Counted from the stretch's first letter, positions 1 to 9,000 are shown. The stretch: 64,000 nucleotides of DNA from Methanococcoides methylutens MM1 (GCF_000970325.1 NZ_CP009518.1:186001-250000); one strand, 5' to 3'. Notes: generated from the sequence alone by a model not told the origin. Numbers and translations are program-made.

Positions 1-496
1 GATCAGCGGAAAGAACCTCGATGACATCGAAGAGCTCATTCAGCTTGCACGAGATATCGATGTGAAGATATCCTTTGAGCCGTTGTATGAGTTCAGCGGG
101 ATCAAGGATAATGTATGGGACAGCATGGGTATTCGTGACGTGGGTAAATATCACAGTACCATCGATCGGATCATTGAGATGAAAAAGGAAGGTTACCCTA
201 TCATAAATTCGTTCACATATCTTGAAATGATCCGGGAGCTGAAAAAAGGCTACAATTGCCATGTCAACAACCTGATACTGAATGTAACAGCAGATGGTTC
301 AATTGAGCATTGCCGTGTTCACAGGGAGAAGATGGGCAATGTAAAGGATGGTATCGTTAATGTGTGGAATGCTTCAAAGGACAGGCAAAATACACTGGCG
401 AAGAATTGTGAGGGTTGTTTCTTCTTCGGCTATGTTGAGAACAGCCTGATGTATGACCTGAATCTTGAGGTCATGCAGCATTATGAGTGGATGTGA
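1..496 (+). CDS. Radical SAM protein, C-terminal part (5' truncated by window edge)
   Basis: The reading frame is open from base 2 and continues into the first in-window start at 62 (GTG), so the gene begins upstream of the window. What is visible is the C-terminal ~165 residues: an alpha/beta stretch, then a cysteine-bearing tail with C-H-V-N near the middle, a second CRVHRE segment and a final CEGC. This arrangement resembles the SPASM-like auxiliary tails of radical SAM proteins that may bind an extra Fe-S cluster. The CxxxCxxC core and substrate are not visible, so function cannot be assigned. It stands alone before a 238-bp gap. Confidence 0.6.
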   Translation, partial: ISGKNLDDIEELIQLARDIDVKISFEPLYEFSGIKDNVWDSMGIRDVGKYHSTIDRIIEMKKEGYPIINSFTYLEMIRELKKGYNCHVNNLILNVTADGSIEHCRVHREKMGNVKDGIVNVWNASKDRQNTLAKNCEGCFFFGYVENSLMYDLNLEVMQHYEWM

Positions 497-602
497 TCCC
501 ACTTCATTTGATAATTATCCGGAACTGGCAGTTAATCCATTGGTTTCAACTTCGATTAGTTATGTGTAAGGATCTTTTTTCTGGATTTCTTTTGAAAGAG
601 CT

Positions 603-610
603 TATATATT
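603..610 (+). promoter_or_regulatory. TATA box for the symporter gene
   Basis: TATATATT lies about 125 nt before the symporter start, in an AT-rich gap that holds no other gene. With the usual ~25 nt spacing this would give a leader of about 100 nt. The assignment rests only on sequence and position. Confidence 0.4.
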
Positions 611-734
611 AAAGCAAATATGTCCTTATTGCCTTTTAAGAGGTGAATCTTTAGTTTGTTAATTAGTTAGTTTGTATCAATGTTTCAGGAATAGCATTTG
701 GGTAAATAAAAAATTATTATTTTGAGGTTTAGTT

Positions 735-2651
735 ATGGATGGTTATCAATTGTTTATGGCAATGCTTGCAGTCTACCTTTGTGGACTGATCGGCATTGGC
801 TGGTACTTTACAAAAAGACAAAAGACAGTAACCGATTTCTGGCTTGCCGGTCGTAAGGTCGGTACAATAGGGGTCGGATTTTCCTCGGCAGCTTCATGGC
901 TGACCGCTGGTGGAATATTAGCCGTGATAGGATTCTTCATGCTACTTGGAATGGGCTCCATATGGGGTTTTGTAGCACCGAACATTCTTGCACTGCTTAT
1001 AATCGCTATATTCGTGAAGAGGATCAAACATCTTCCTGCTATTACACAGGCAGAGCTGCTTGAACAGAGGTACAGTTCTGCTATCCGTGCTCCTGTGGGA
1101 ATTATCATCACGATCGTAATGATCCTTTTCGCAGTTGCCGATATCAAGGGATTTGCTCTTGTGTTGCAGATATTCTACGGTGTTGATCCGATCTATGCAG
1201 CATTGATAGTTGCCCTTGCAGTATCCGTATATGTTACTCTTGGTGGACTGCATGCCGTTGTCTGGACCGATGTGATCCAGTTCGCGTTCCTTTCCATATT
1301 TGCGATCATTATGGCATTCCTTGCAGTTGATTCAGTTACTTCTAATGTTGCTACTATATCAACAGCATCAGATCTATTCTCCGGCGTTCCCGGCGACTGG
1401 TGGAACCCGTTCATCATCGGTATCCCAATGGTGCTGATTTTCGTATTTGCTATTATCCCTGGATGGATCACTGAGCAGGACCCATGGCAGAAGGTCTGGG
1501 CAGCTAAGGATTCAACATCAGCAAGAAACGGTCTGGTGCTTGGTTCTCTTCTTGTAACAATTGTGTTCAGTGCATGTGCAGTTATTGCTATTGCTCTCAG
1601 TGCATTGTATCCGGAGATTCCTGCAGCAGGTTTCCCAATGGGAATGGCTCAGGCAGAACCTGCATTACTGACCTACATTGTAAGCACATTCTCACCTGCA
1701 ATTATCGGCCTCAGCGCTATTGGTCTTGCAGCAGCTTCAATGTCCTGTGCTGATACCTTTGCAACATCCGGTGCATCATGTGTCTCACGTGATATCTACC
1801 AGAGGTTCATAAGGCCGGACGCAACAATGAAGCAGATGCTTGCCATCAACAGGCTTAGTGTCCTTTTCATAGTCGCTGCAGCAACTGTGGCTTCATTCTT
1901 CATTGATGGTATCATCGAAGCGATCCACATTGCAACCTTCATTGCAAGTGCATCCTACTTCTTCCCTCTCATGGGCGGATTGTACTGGAAGCGTGCTACC
2001 AAGGAAGGTGCACTGGCCGGTCTGATCGTTGGTGCTGTTGCACAGATCAGTTTTACAATATATGACAAGGTAATGACCTCACCTATGGCTCCACCATACC
2101 TTGAGACCGTACATCCGATCCTCATGAACCATGGTGTCATTGTGGGAATGGCCCTCAGTGGAATTGCATTCTTCGGTGTCTCATTCATGACAAGGCCATC
2201 AAATATTGTTAATCTTGCTCCTTTCTTCAAGGAAGCAGCAGAAGAGCTGGCAAGTCACGAGGCCCAGGCAGTTGATGAGGACAGTGCAGAGTACAAGAAG
2301 TTCCTGAAGAACGTCGATGAGCAGATCACAGGAGAACGTGCACACCTTCACCTGAGGCTTGAAGGTTCTGCAACTGTTAACTGGACAAGGTTCGTTGAAC
2401 AGCTCAAGGATTCCTATGCTGCATGGGTCACACCAACAGGCATTGATTCTGTGTACAGGCTTATCCAGGCTGACATGCTTGCATGTGTTTCCATCACACG
2501 AGGTGAGGGCGAGAAGGAGATCTGGTTCGCATCCGAACCACCTGTTGACTCTGTGGAGATGCAGAAAAGGGAACTTTTCATCGCATACAAAGAGGTTGCA
2601 GCTGCTCTCGAAGAGACCGGCGTGATCCTCACAATGGCAAACAACGACTAA
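735..2651 (+). CDS. Sodium/solute symporter (SSS family) with long C-terminal extension
   Basis: A 638-residue polytopic membrane protein of the sodium:solute symporter family (LeuT fold). The N-terminal helix is followed by the family loop AGRKVGTIGVGFSSAASW around residues 38-55 and by about a dozen further hydrophobic segments to about residue 490. Members usually have 480-530 residues; here about 140 soluble residues follow, rich in charged and helical sequence. The substrate cannot be read from the sequence: proline, glycine betaine, pantothenate or a carboxylate are all possible. It is a single-gene unit with its own promoter and a strong terminator directly after it. Confidence 0.9.
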   Translation: MDGYQLFMAMLAVYLCGLIGIGWYFTKRQKTVTDFWLAGRKVGTIGVGFSSAASWLTAGGILAVIGFFMLLGMGSIWGFVAPNILALLIIAIFVKRIKHLPAITQAELLEQRYSSAIRAPVGIIITIVMILFAVADIKGFALVLQIFYGVDPIYAALIVALAVSVYVTLGGLHAVVWTDVIQFAFLSIFAIIMAFLAVDSVTSNVATISTASDLFSGVPGDWWNPFIIGIPMVLIFVFAIIPGWITEQDPWQKVWAAKDSTSARNGLVLGSLLVTIVFSACAVIAIALSALYPEIPAAGFPMGMAQAEPALLTYIVSTFSPAIIGLSAIGLAAASMSCADTFATSGASCVSRDIYQRFIRPDATMKQMLAINRLSVLFIVAAATVASFFIDGIIEAIHIATFIASASYFFPLMGGLYWKRATKEGALAGLIVGAVAQISFTIYDKVMTSPMAPPYLETVHPILMNHGVIVGMALSGIAFFGVSFMTRPSNIVNLAPFFKEAAEELASHEAQAVDEDSAEYKKFLKNVDEQITGERAHLHLRLEGSATVNWTRFVEQLKDSYAAWVTPTGIDSVYRLIQADMLACVSITRGEGEKEIWFASEPPVDSVEMQKRELFIAYKEVAAALEETGVILTMANND

Positions 2652-2663
2652 ATCTTAGACTGA

Positions 2664-2685
2664 CACTCCCTCTCATCAGGGAGTG
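2664..2685 (+). terminator. Hairpin terminator after the symporter
   Basis: A perfect 8-bp stem (CACTCCCT / AGGGAGTG) with a 6-nt loop is followed by seven T residues from 2693. It ends the symporter transcript. Confidence 0.85.
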
Positions 2686-2760
2686 CTATCCCTTTTTTTC
2701 AATAACCTTTTTTACCAATGGTGCCCATTATTTTTTGATAAACTGTTTGTGATGTGTACA

Positions 2761-3681
2761 ATGAATAGAACAATTATAACAACAGTATTCATTTTCGCTA
2801 TTGCACTAATGGCATCAGGATGCATTGATGAACTCGTTCCTGTGGATGAGGAAGCTGTAGCTCCTGACCTTTCCACATATGAGCTGCAAGTCTTTTACGA
2901 CACCACGGAAGAAGGCGATCTGTTAAACACGACCACTTTCTATCTTACAGACAACGGATCTGCTAATGTAGTTCATATGGTCGTGAATGCTTCTGTAATT
3001 GAGGTGATCCCTCTTGAGGATATACTGAATCCTAACAAGGAGGCAATCTCTAATATAGTCATACTTGCAGGCAACGCTGAGGATACTGAACCCTCCTTTG
3101 AGACCTTTGAAACGCTTTCAACATCTTCGATAGATGATGTGCCTGTTTTTAATTATACTATGGAAGAGGAGGTAATCCGGGGGCAGAAGCACATCTACAT
3201 GAAGTTCAATGAAAGTATCACCGGAATTGTGGCTTATAGCATGACGGCTCCCATGGGGCAGGATTTCATGTACATACCTTCCCATGATTCGGTTGTAAGG
3301 TTCGTCCTTCCTGAAGGCTTTACAACAGGTAATCCGTTTATAGGCAAAGTGAGCCCTGAGCCTGAAGAAAGATACTTTGACGATCTTAACAGGGAGGTCC
3401 TTGTATGGTACGATCTGCGTGCAACAGCCGGTTCTTTCACAGAGATGGCAAGGGAATTCCTTAAGGTAGAGATCACTGAAGAGGATCTGCCTTACAACCC
3501 TATAGTTATCAAGTTCTATTCGACATCCGCTCCCCGCATGCTTTTAATAGGTACGATCATCCTTGGTGGCGGAGCACTTATTGTACTTGGTAACTACCTT
3601 TCAACGAGAAGACGACTTCGCAAGGCCCGGGAGGTCATCGAAGAAGGATTCGATGAGAAAGGAAAGAACAAATTGAAATGA
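2761..3681 (+). CDS. Exported lipoprotein with C-terminal membrane anchor (DUF5803-like)
   Basis: About 306 residues. The start at 2761 (MNRTIITTVF) is preferred over upstream in-frame starts because it gives a clean signal peptide with a lipobox ASGC near residue 20. The mature part is a beta-rich extracellular domain; near residues 260-285 comes a hydrophobic helix (MLLIGTIILGGGALIVLG), then a short basic tail (STRRRLRKARE). The protein is thus anchored at both ends, with most of it outside. It resembles the archaeal DUF5803 family by overall architecture, which I infer without a search. No function is known. It ends in a hairpin shared with the convergent gene. Confidence 0.75.
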   Translation: MNRTIITTVFIFAIALMASGCIDELVPVDEEAVAPDLSTYELQVFYDTTEEGDLLNTTTFYLTDNGSANVVHMVVNASVIEVIPLEDILNPNKEAISNIVILAGNAEDTEPSFETFETLSTSSIDDVPVFNYTMEEEVIRGQKHIYMKFNESITGIVAYSMTAPMGQDFMYIPSHDSVVRFVLPEGFTTGNPFIGKVSPEPEERYFDDLNREVLVWYDLRATAGSFTEMAREFLKVEITEEDLPYNPIVIKFYSTSAPRMLLIGTIILGGGALIVLGNYLSTRRRLRKAREVIEEGFDEKGKNKLK

Positions 3682-3696
3682 GGCCTGTTACAGGCC
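3682..3696. terminator. Hairpin terminator between convergent genes
   Basis: GGCCTG-TTA-CAGGCC, a perfect 6-bp stem with a 3-nt loop, is followed by CACTTTTTT. It lies between the lipoprotein gene and the convergent metallo-beta-lactamase gene. Confidence 0.7.
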
Positions 3697-3732
3697 CACT
3701 TTTTTGATTTCGATTTAGAAAGATATCTATTT

Positions 3733-4479
3733 TCAGAAAATAAATTCCATTCCGTCATAACCCAGCGGGAATGTGGCAACTGCCTCTTCATGAGGCTTGT
3801 AATAGTGGCTCAGGTGTGTCATCACGACCTCCTTCGCCCTTATTTTTTCAGCCATTTCCGTGGCCTCTTTTGCATCCATGTGTTTCTTTACATGGAATCC
3901 TACATCATCCGGGATAATAGCATCCACAATGAACAGGTCAGGGTCCATTATAAGTTCAAGACTTTTTTCCGGGATATTGTTGTCCGTGTCCCCGCTGATG
4001 ACCACTTTCCTGTCACCTTCGCGTATGATGACACCTATCGCCTTTTCAACAGGGGGATGATTGACCTCGAAGACCGTGAACTCAAGTCCGATGATCTCAA
4101 ACGGTTCCCCTGGGATAACATCATGTCTTCGTGGTTTCAAAAATGAGACATAATCGAGTATGTAGTCCAGTGTATCGGTGACCCCGTAGACGTCAACATG
4201 GCTCTGGACGCGGTGGAACTCACCAAAACCGGTGTAGTGGTCGTAATGTCCGTGGGTCCAGATCACTGCATCAATATGCTTTATGCCTCTACTGAGCATC
4301 TGCTGCCGCATGTCCGGACTTGTGTCGATCAGCACTTTTCCCTCATCGGTTTCCACAAGGACCGAAAAGCGCGTACGGTTACTCTTTCCTCCGTTGCGGG
4401 CATCCCTGCAGGTCCTGCAGTCACAGCCGATGATAGGGGTGCCGGGTGCGTCACCGGTTCCCAAAAGCGTGATCTTCAT
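3733..4479 (-). CDS. Metallo-beta-lactamase fold phosphodiesterase, PhnP-like
   Basis: 248 residues with the metallo-beta-lactamase signature HGHYDH at 76-81, SGDTDN further on and a late MTHLSH, which together supply the two-metal site. Near the N-terminus GCDCRTC (C19, C21, C24) matches the extra zinc-binding cysteines of the PhnP branch, which hydrolyses cyclic phosphodiesters. That points to a phosphodiesterase rather than a lactamase or RNase Z, though the substrate is open. The gene starts 6 bp after the AAA ATPase stop and is surely co-transcribed with it. Confidence 0.85.
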   Translation of the reverse strand: MKITLLGTGDAPGTPIIGCDCRTCRDARNGGKSNRTRFSVLVETDEGKVLIDTSPDMRQQMLSRGIKHIDAVIWTHGHYDHYTGFGEFHRVQSHVDVYGVTDTLDYILDYVSFLKPRRHDVIPGEPFEIIGLEFTVFEVNHPPVEKAIGVIIREGDRKVVISGDTDNNIPEKSLELIMDPDLFIVDAIIPDDVGFHVKKHMDAKEATEMAEKIRAKEVVMTHLSHYYKPHEEAVATFPLGYDGMEFIF

Positions 4480-4485
4480 GGGTCC

Positions 4486-5775
4486 TTAGAAACCCCCGGT
4501 ATTGACGACATATTCATCGGATTTAATGTGAGCCCGCTTGTTGAACCTGCCAACTGCATCAATGAGGTCCTGATGGCTGATGGTTGTACGCTCCTCCACA
4601 AGTGCATTGAGCACACTCTCACGGATGATCATACGGAGGTCGGAACCGGAGTATCCTTCGGTGATGGGTGCAATCTCTCCGGTGTTGAAGTCGCCTTTTA
4701 TTTCCATGGTAACGATATCGAGGATCTCCTTTCTCATCCTCTCATCAGGAAGCGGGAAGTCCATGATCTCGTCGAATCTTCTCCAGACAGCAGAATCTAG
4801 CATTCTGGGGTGGTTCGTAGCGGCTATCAGGAGTACACCGTCGTTGGTAAGGCTGATCTGGTCAATGGCCTTGAGAAGCGTGTTCACAGCTCTCTTTAAA
4901 GCTGCGTGTTCGTCTGAAGCCCTTGTCTTGGCGACAAAATCGAACTCATCTATGAAGAGGATACATGGGCTCAGGCGCTTGGCAAGTGCGAACACCCTGT
5001 CGATGTTCTTTGCTGTCTCACCGAGGTACTGGTCGGTTATCATGGAAAGCCTGACCTCTACAAAAGGTATGGAAAGGCGTTCTGACATTGCCTTTGCCAC
5101 AGAGGTCTTTCCGGTTCCGGGTGGTCCCACAAGCAGTATCTTTCCGATATCATACAGTCCTATGCTTTTGAGATACTCCCTGTACTCGATCGCCTTTACT
5201 ATCTTCTCTACTTCTTCTTTCTGCTCATCATTGAGCACAAGGTACCTGAGAGGCTGGACAATATCCTCCGGAGCCACGATCTCCACAAGTTTGAGCATGT
5301 CCTCTCCGCCCTCTTCTTCGGCGATCTCACTTCTCAGGGACTCGATCCATTCCCTGTCAACCTCTTTAGGTCTTGTCACAGAACGTGCTTTTTCATAACT
5401 TGTTCCTGCGACTTCCTTCTTTTCATAATAATATGCAAGTGCCGGGTTCTGGTCGATGCGCTCTGCAGCATTCTCCTGTTTGCGGAACCAGTCTGCAGCA
5501 ACATCAAAGGAAGTGAACTTTATCCTGGATGTAAGTTCGTCTACATCCATGAATGGAAGTGAGAATATCTGTCCCTTTATCTCCTCTATCTCAAAGAGCT
5601 TCTTTATGTCAGAGCGGGAGACATTAATTGGTTTTGGAACGCCTTTGTGTGCACGGCTCCAGTAGTTCTTCCTTATGTTCTTCGGAAGATCGTTAACATC
5701 CATTTCCGGGTATCTGTTGTATATCTCTGCTGTCAGTAGGAGTTCTATGATGTCGAGGGTTGTCTTGTCGGACAT
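4486..5775 (-). CDS. AAA family ATPase with unknown N-terminal domain
   Basis: 429 residues. The C-terminal half is a single AAA module: Walker A GPPGTGKTS near 218, Walker B ILFIDEFD, sensor-1 AATNHP and an arginine pair in WRRFD, ending with the helical lid. These residues are all intact, so it should hydrolyse ATP. The first ~190 residues are helical and charged and match nothing I recognise; they may select the substrate. The AAA core resembles proteasome-activating nucleotidase and Cdc48 modules, but it lacks the C-terminal HbYX tail expected of a proteasome partner. It is first in an operon with the PhnP-like hydrolase. Confidence 0.85.
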   Translation of the reverse strand: MSDKTTLDIIELLLTAEIYNRYPEMDVNDLPKNIRKNYWSRAHKGVPKPINVSRSDIKKLFEIEEIKGQIFSLPFMDVDELTSRIKFTSFDVAADWFRKQENAAERIDQNPALAYYYEKKEVAGTSYEKARSVTRPKEVDREWIESLRSEIAEEEGGEDMLKLVEIVAPEDIVQPLRYLVLNDEQKEEVEKIVKAIEYREYLKSIGLYDIGKILLVGPPGTGKTSVAKAMSERLSIPFVEVRLSMITDQYLGETAKNIDRVFALAKRLSPCILFIDEFDFVAKTRASDEHAALKRAVNTLLKAIDQISLTNDGVLLIAATNHPRMLDSAVWRRFDEIMDFPLPDERMRKEILDIVTMEIKGDFNTGEIAPITEGYSGSDLRMIIRESVLNALVEERTTISHQDLIDAVGRFNKRAHIKSDEYVVNTGGF

Positions 5776-5922
5776 GTTCTTACCTTGTATGATGAGGATG
5801 ATTTGATGAATGATCGTATGCTCGTATTGAGCAGTTCAGTGAACCATAAGATTATGTGGTTCTTTTAGATATAATTTATGTGTTTATGTTCCGGAAGGAT
5901 GTTATGATCCCATGCTATCATC

Positions 5923-6474
5923 TCATGGAACTGCCCGGACATATCCCTTTTTAGGAGAATATATGTCCCCTTTTCGCAGCAATTTTTCCATTGTGACGCC
6001 AAAGGTTTCCTCGTCAAGATCCTGCCTGAGTGCAAGCTCCTGAAGTGCAGTTACCTGCAACGCCCCCTGTTCTTTCTCAAGAATTGACAAAATGATCTTT
6101 GCAGAATCCTTTTTTTTGGACTGCGGCTTGATGTTGGGGGAGGGTGCCTGGAAATTCGGGGCGGTTTCCTTTTCGGCATGCACTGATCCGGATCCATGTC
6201 CAGGTGATGAAGTAAATGTGGAAAAAGATGCACCTTTTGAGGCTGCACTGCCTTTCATGGTCTCGTATCCTTTTCCGAGGACCTCTGCCTGCAATCTGGT
6301 ACGTACTGCAATAGCCTCTTCCAGGTTATCTGTTGTGTGGAATACTCTCAGTTTCCTTGTCTGCAGGGTGGCTCCGCAGCGCTGGCATCGTGTGGTCTTT
6401 GCACCTTTCTGTTCTATCAGCTGGGCGGACTTCCTGCATTTTGGACATACTATGACCGAATATACTGGCATCAT
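5923..6474 (-). CDS. Zinc-ribbon plus winged-helix-like protein (DUF5817-like)
   Basis: 183 residues. The N-terminus has CPKCRK and CQRCGA, a four-cysteine zinc ribbon, followed by the QTRKLR segment and an alanine/arginine-rich helix seen in the archaeal DUF5817 group. A low-complexity Ser/Pro/Lys linker (about 75-120) joins a C-terminal domain of 60 residues that looks like a winged helix. The parts suggest a nucleic-acid-binding protein; no target is known. The two adjacent ATGs (6474, 6471) cannot be separated: no clear ribosome site precedes them and a TATA-like CTTATAC lies very close. Confidence 0.7.
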   Translation of the reverse strand: MMPVYSVIVCPKCRKSAQLIEQKGAKTTRCQRCGATLQTRKLRVFHTTDNLEEAIAVRTRLQAEVLGKGYETMKGSAASKGASFSTFTSSPGHGSGSVHAEKETAPNFQAPSPNIKPQSKKKDSAKIILSILEKEQGALQVTALQELALRQDLDEETFGVTMEKLLRKGDIYSPKKGYVRAVP

Positions 6475-6562
6475 TGAGAGGTTGTGCTATCTTGTATAAG
6501 TATGGTACCCTGCAATATCCAAACCTTTAATTTATCACTTATGAAGTGAATAGTCCTGTCAT

Positions 6563-6982
6563 ATGTTGCGGATAGCTACCAGTTCGGATATTCCTTCGGT
6601 CGTAGAGATCGAGAACCTCTCATTTGAGGTGCCGTGGGAAGCGAACGTTTTCCATTCGTATGCGGACTATCCCGGCTTTATTGTTGTGGAATCCGATGGT
6701 GTCATCATTGGATATGCTGTTCTTGTTGTCATTAAAAAAGCGGCACATCTTGCAAGCATTGCAACCCACCCGGAACACCGGAGAATGGGAGTTGCAACGG
6801 CTCTTCTCGATGTATGTGATCTTCTTGCAAAAGAGAACTCTTATTCCTTTATCCGTCTGGAGGTAAGGGAAAAGAACAAAGATGCTCAGGAATTCTACCT
6901 GTCGAACGGGTTTGAGGTGACAGGCAATATTCCGCGATATTATCTTGATGACAATGCTATTGTGATGGAACGAAAGGTCTGA
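6563..6982 (+). CDS. rimI: GNAT N-terminal acetyltransferase (RimI/Ard1 type)
   Basis: 139 residues covering one GNAT domain. The acetyl-CoA binding motif is ATHPEHRRMGVATALL at 68-82, with the Q/RxxGxG/A core at 73-78; LEVREKN and the FYLSNGFE segment (about 111-118) are typical of RimI. Archaeal RimI-type enzymes acetylate protein N-termini, often with broad specificity. The gene is divergent from the zinc-ribbon gene and convergent with the prenyltransferase gene, with 18 bp between stop codons. Confidence 0.85.
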   Translation: MLRIATSSDIPSVVEIENLSFEVPWEANVFHSYADYPGFIVVESDGVIIGYAVLVVIKKAAHLASIATHPEHRRMGVATALLDVCDLLAKENSYSFIRLEVREKNKDAQEFYLSNGFEVTGNIPRYYLDDNAIVMERKV

Positions 6983-7000
6983 TCGGTTTTTGGGACCAGG

Positions 7001-7660
7001 TCATTTGCCAAAGCGGCGCTGCCTTTTCTGGAAATCCCGTATAATTCTCAGCAGGTCTATTTTCCTGAGATCGTGCCAGTTGACATCTGTGAAATAAAGC
7101 TCTGAATATGCGGATTGCCAGAGCAGGAAATCTGAAAGATGATTCCCGCCGGAGCGTATGATCATGTCAGGTTCTTCCCTGACCAGCAGATGTGACTCGA
7201 TCACTTTCTCATCGATGTCTTCAGGTGCGATCTTCCCATCTTTCACTTCAGAGAGTATCGATCGGATGGACTTTGTGATCTCTGCCCTTCCTCCGAATCC
7301 GATTGAGAGATGTACGGTAAGGGAATTTCCTTTCCGTTCCTTTTTGAGGTCCCCTTTTTGATCGTATATGAAAAAACCAACCTCTTCCGGGAATGATCCA
7401 AGTATATCCATAAGGCCTGTGGTAAGTGTGGATACCATCTGTTTCCGGAACTCTTCCTTTGTGTCCAGTACATCTACGTAGATGCTGATGGTCGTGATGC
7501 CAAGCTTCAGGCACCAGTCCATCACTTCCCTGAACTTTTCCTTCCCCTGCGCATCAAGCAGGTCGGATTCAGGGAGTATCATTGTTATATGTTCAGGTAT
7601 CTGCTCCGGTGCATTGTTCACCTGGCCGAGCAGGTATCTCTCATACAGGCTTCTTATCAT
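7001..7660 (-). CDS. cis-Prenyltransferase (UppS-like) homologue lacking the catalytic motif
   Basis: 219 residues. The second half is a clear cis-prenyltransferase: GFGGRAEI at 121-128, RSGG at 169-172 and LSDFLLWQSAYSEL at 175-188. The N-terminal HxAxxMDGNxRW motif, whose aspartate holds the Mg-diphosphate, is replaced by IPEHITMILPE at 21-31. The protein therefore probably cannot act alone. Loss of this motif with retention of the C-terminal RxG part is the pattern of the NgBR/Nus1-type subunit of heteromeric enzymes, and a two-subunit cis-prenyltransferase is known from Methanosarcina. I infer it is the non-catalytic subunit making glycosyl-carrier polyprenol. Confidence 0.8.
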   Translation of the reverse strand: MIRSLYERYLLGQVNNAPEQIPEHITMILPESDLLDAQGKEKFREVMDWCLKLGITTISIYVDVLDTKEEFRKQMVSTLTTGLMDILGSFPEEVGFFIYDQKGDLKKERKGNSLTVHLSIGFGGRAEITKSIRSILSEVKDGKIAPEDIDEKVIESHLLVREEPDMIIRSGGNHLSDFLLWQSAYSELYFTDVNWHDLRKIDLLRIIRDFQKRQRRFGK

Positions 7661-7700
7661 AGTGTCATCTTGAATGTTCCCGGGGTATATGCCCGGGCCA

Positions 7701-8888
7701 TTATTTGGCCGTGGATACGATCTTGATCACATCGCCGTCGTTGAGTTCGTGTTTTTCTCCAAGGCGCATCTTTGTCTTGCCGTCGACTGCATAGAGGAAC
7801 CTGTCGCCGATATCAGTGTGCACCCTGTACGCAAGGTCGTGGGCTGTGGATCCTTTCTTCATGAGGAACGCATCAGGAAGCATCCTGTCGTTCTTGTCGG
7901 ACCATTTGCCTTCATCCTCTACAGGATATACTACTATGAGGTCGAGCAGGTCGAAGACCGCTCTGTTGATGCACTCCTGGATACCGCCGCCACCGGTTCC
8001 CAGCTGTTGCATGAGTCCTTTCAGGCTTTCCAGTCCTTTTCTCTGTGCGTCGTTCACGTCTTCGGAGATGATATCAAAGTCATCGTCTCCCGGGAGGTAC
8101 TTGATGATCTCGCTCTTTGCAGCTGACCTTAATGCAAGCTCAGCAGCAGCACTGGTGGGTACTACTATGAGGTCGAGGTTCTCGAGGTTGCTGACGTTCT
8201 CCTCAGGTGCCACGTCGATCTTGTTGGCGGCTATCATCGTAGGTTTGCTGATGGCACGGATGGCTTCGCAAAGCCTGGCCATGTCCTCATCGCTCCACTG
8301 GGTGCATTCCTCGGGCATGGGGCAGGAAAGAAGGGCTTCGTGTGCCTGGGATTCATTTACCCCGGCGCCCATGAGCTGTTCGGAGATGACCTCTGACATC
8401 TTGAGGCCTTCTGCCTTGATCTTGCGTGAGAGCTTGTCCCAGTTACGTTTAAGGATCCCTGTCATCCACATGGCGATCTCACGGTTGAGGAAGTCCACGT
8501 CCTCCATTGGGTCGTGGTCCCCGATATCCACCGGGTTTCCCTCGATGTCCGTTCCACCGGATGCATCGATAACATGTATGATGGCCTGCGCCTGCCTGAG
8601 CTCGTCAAGGAAGGCATTACCAAGACCACGGCCGGTGTGAGCATCAGGCACAAGGCCTGCCACATCGATCATCTCGATGGGGACGAACCTGATCCCGTCC
8701 TGGCAGTTGCCACAGCGTTTATCTTTCTGCATGCATGGGCATTCAGCCCTTACGTATGTTACACCTCTGTTGGCATTGATGGTGGTGAACGGATAGTTCG
8801 CGATCTCCACATCCGCAAGGGTCGCTGCCTTGAAAAAAGTTGATTTACCTGCATTTGGTTTTCCTGCAAGGCCTATGGTCATTGACAT
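7701..8888 (-). CDS. Obg/YchF-like GTPase with C-terminal TGS domain
   Basis: 395 residues from the ATG at 8888, chosen because GAGGGTGAT sits 9 nt upstream; a longer frame to 8948 has no such site. G1 is GKPNAGKST near residues 9-17, G3 is DVAGLVPDAH, G4 is NKID, and the C-terminus is a TGS domain (~320-395). A cysteine-rich insert CPC...CGNC after G2 may hold zinc. The intact NKID favours GTP, unlike the ATP-preferring bacterial YchF. Such proteins bind ribosomes. It is separated by about 40 bp from the prenyltransferase gene and probably shares its transcript. Confidence 0.88.
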   Translation of the reverse strand: MSMTIGLAGKPNAGKSTFFKAATLADVEIANYPFTTINANRGVTYVRAECPCMQKDKRCGNCQDGIRFVPIEMIDVAGLVPDAHTGRGLGNAFLDELRQAQAIIHVIDASGGTDIEGNPVDIGDHDPMEDVDFLNREIAMWMTGILKRNWDKLSRKIKAEGLKMSEVISEQLMGAGVNESQAHEALLSCPMPEECTQWSDEDMARLCEAIRAISKPTMIAANKIDVAPEENVSNLENLDLIVVPTSAAAELALRSAAKSEIIKYLPGDDDFDIISEDVNDAQRKGLESLKGLMQQLGTGGGGIQECINRAVFDLLDLIVVYPVEDEGKWSDKNDRMLPDAFLMKKGSTAHDLAYRVHTDIGDRFLYAVDGKTKMRLGEKHELNDGDVIKIVSTAK

Positions 8889-8988
8889 GCTGTACACATC
8901 ACCCTCGAAGCATTTAACTTTTTTTAGTGGATGCTCCCGATTCACCAAACACCCAAATTAATTCAAATCAGTTAAAAATCCGACCAGC

Positions 8989-9000
8989 AATATTTATATT
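8989..9000 (+). promoter_or_regulatory. Promoter TATA box for tRNA-Arg
   Basis: ATATTTATATTG, centred about 36 nt before the first base of the tRNA, in an AT-rich stretch. Position and sequence fit an archaeal stable-RNA promoter. Confidence 0.6.

Noticed and set aside
773-1471. Several long minus-strand ORFs inside the symporter gene
   Set aside because: They lie wholly opposite a clear membrane-protein gene, lack ribosome sites and domain character, and arise from its biased codon use.
4198-4800. 200-codon plus-strand ORF across the AAA ATPase and PhnP-like genes
   Set aside because: It spans the junction of two well-supported minus-strand genes and its translation has no recognisable features.
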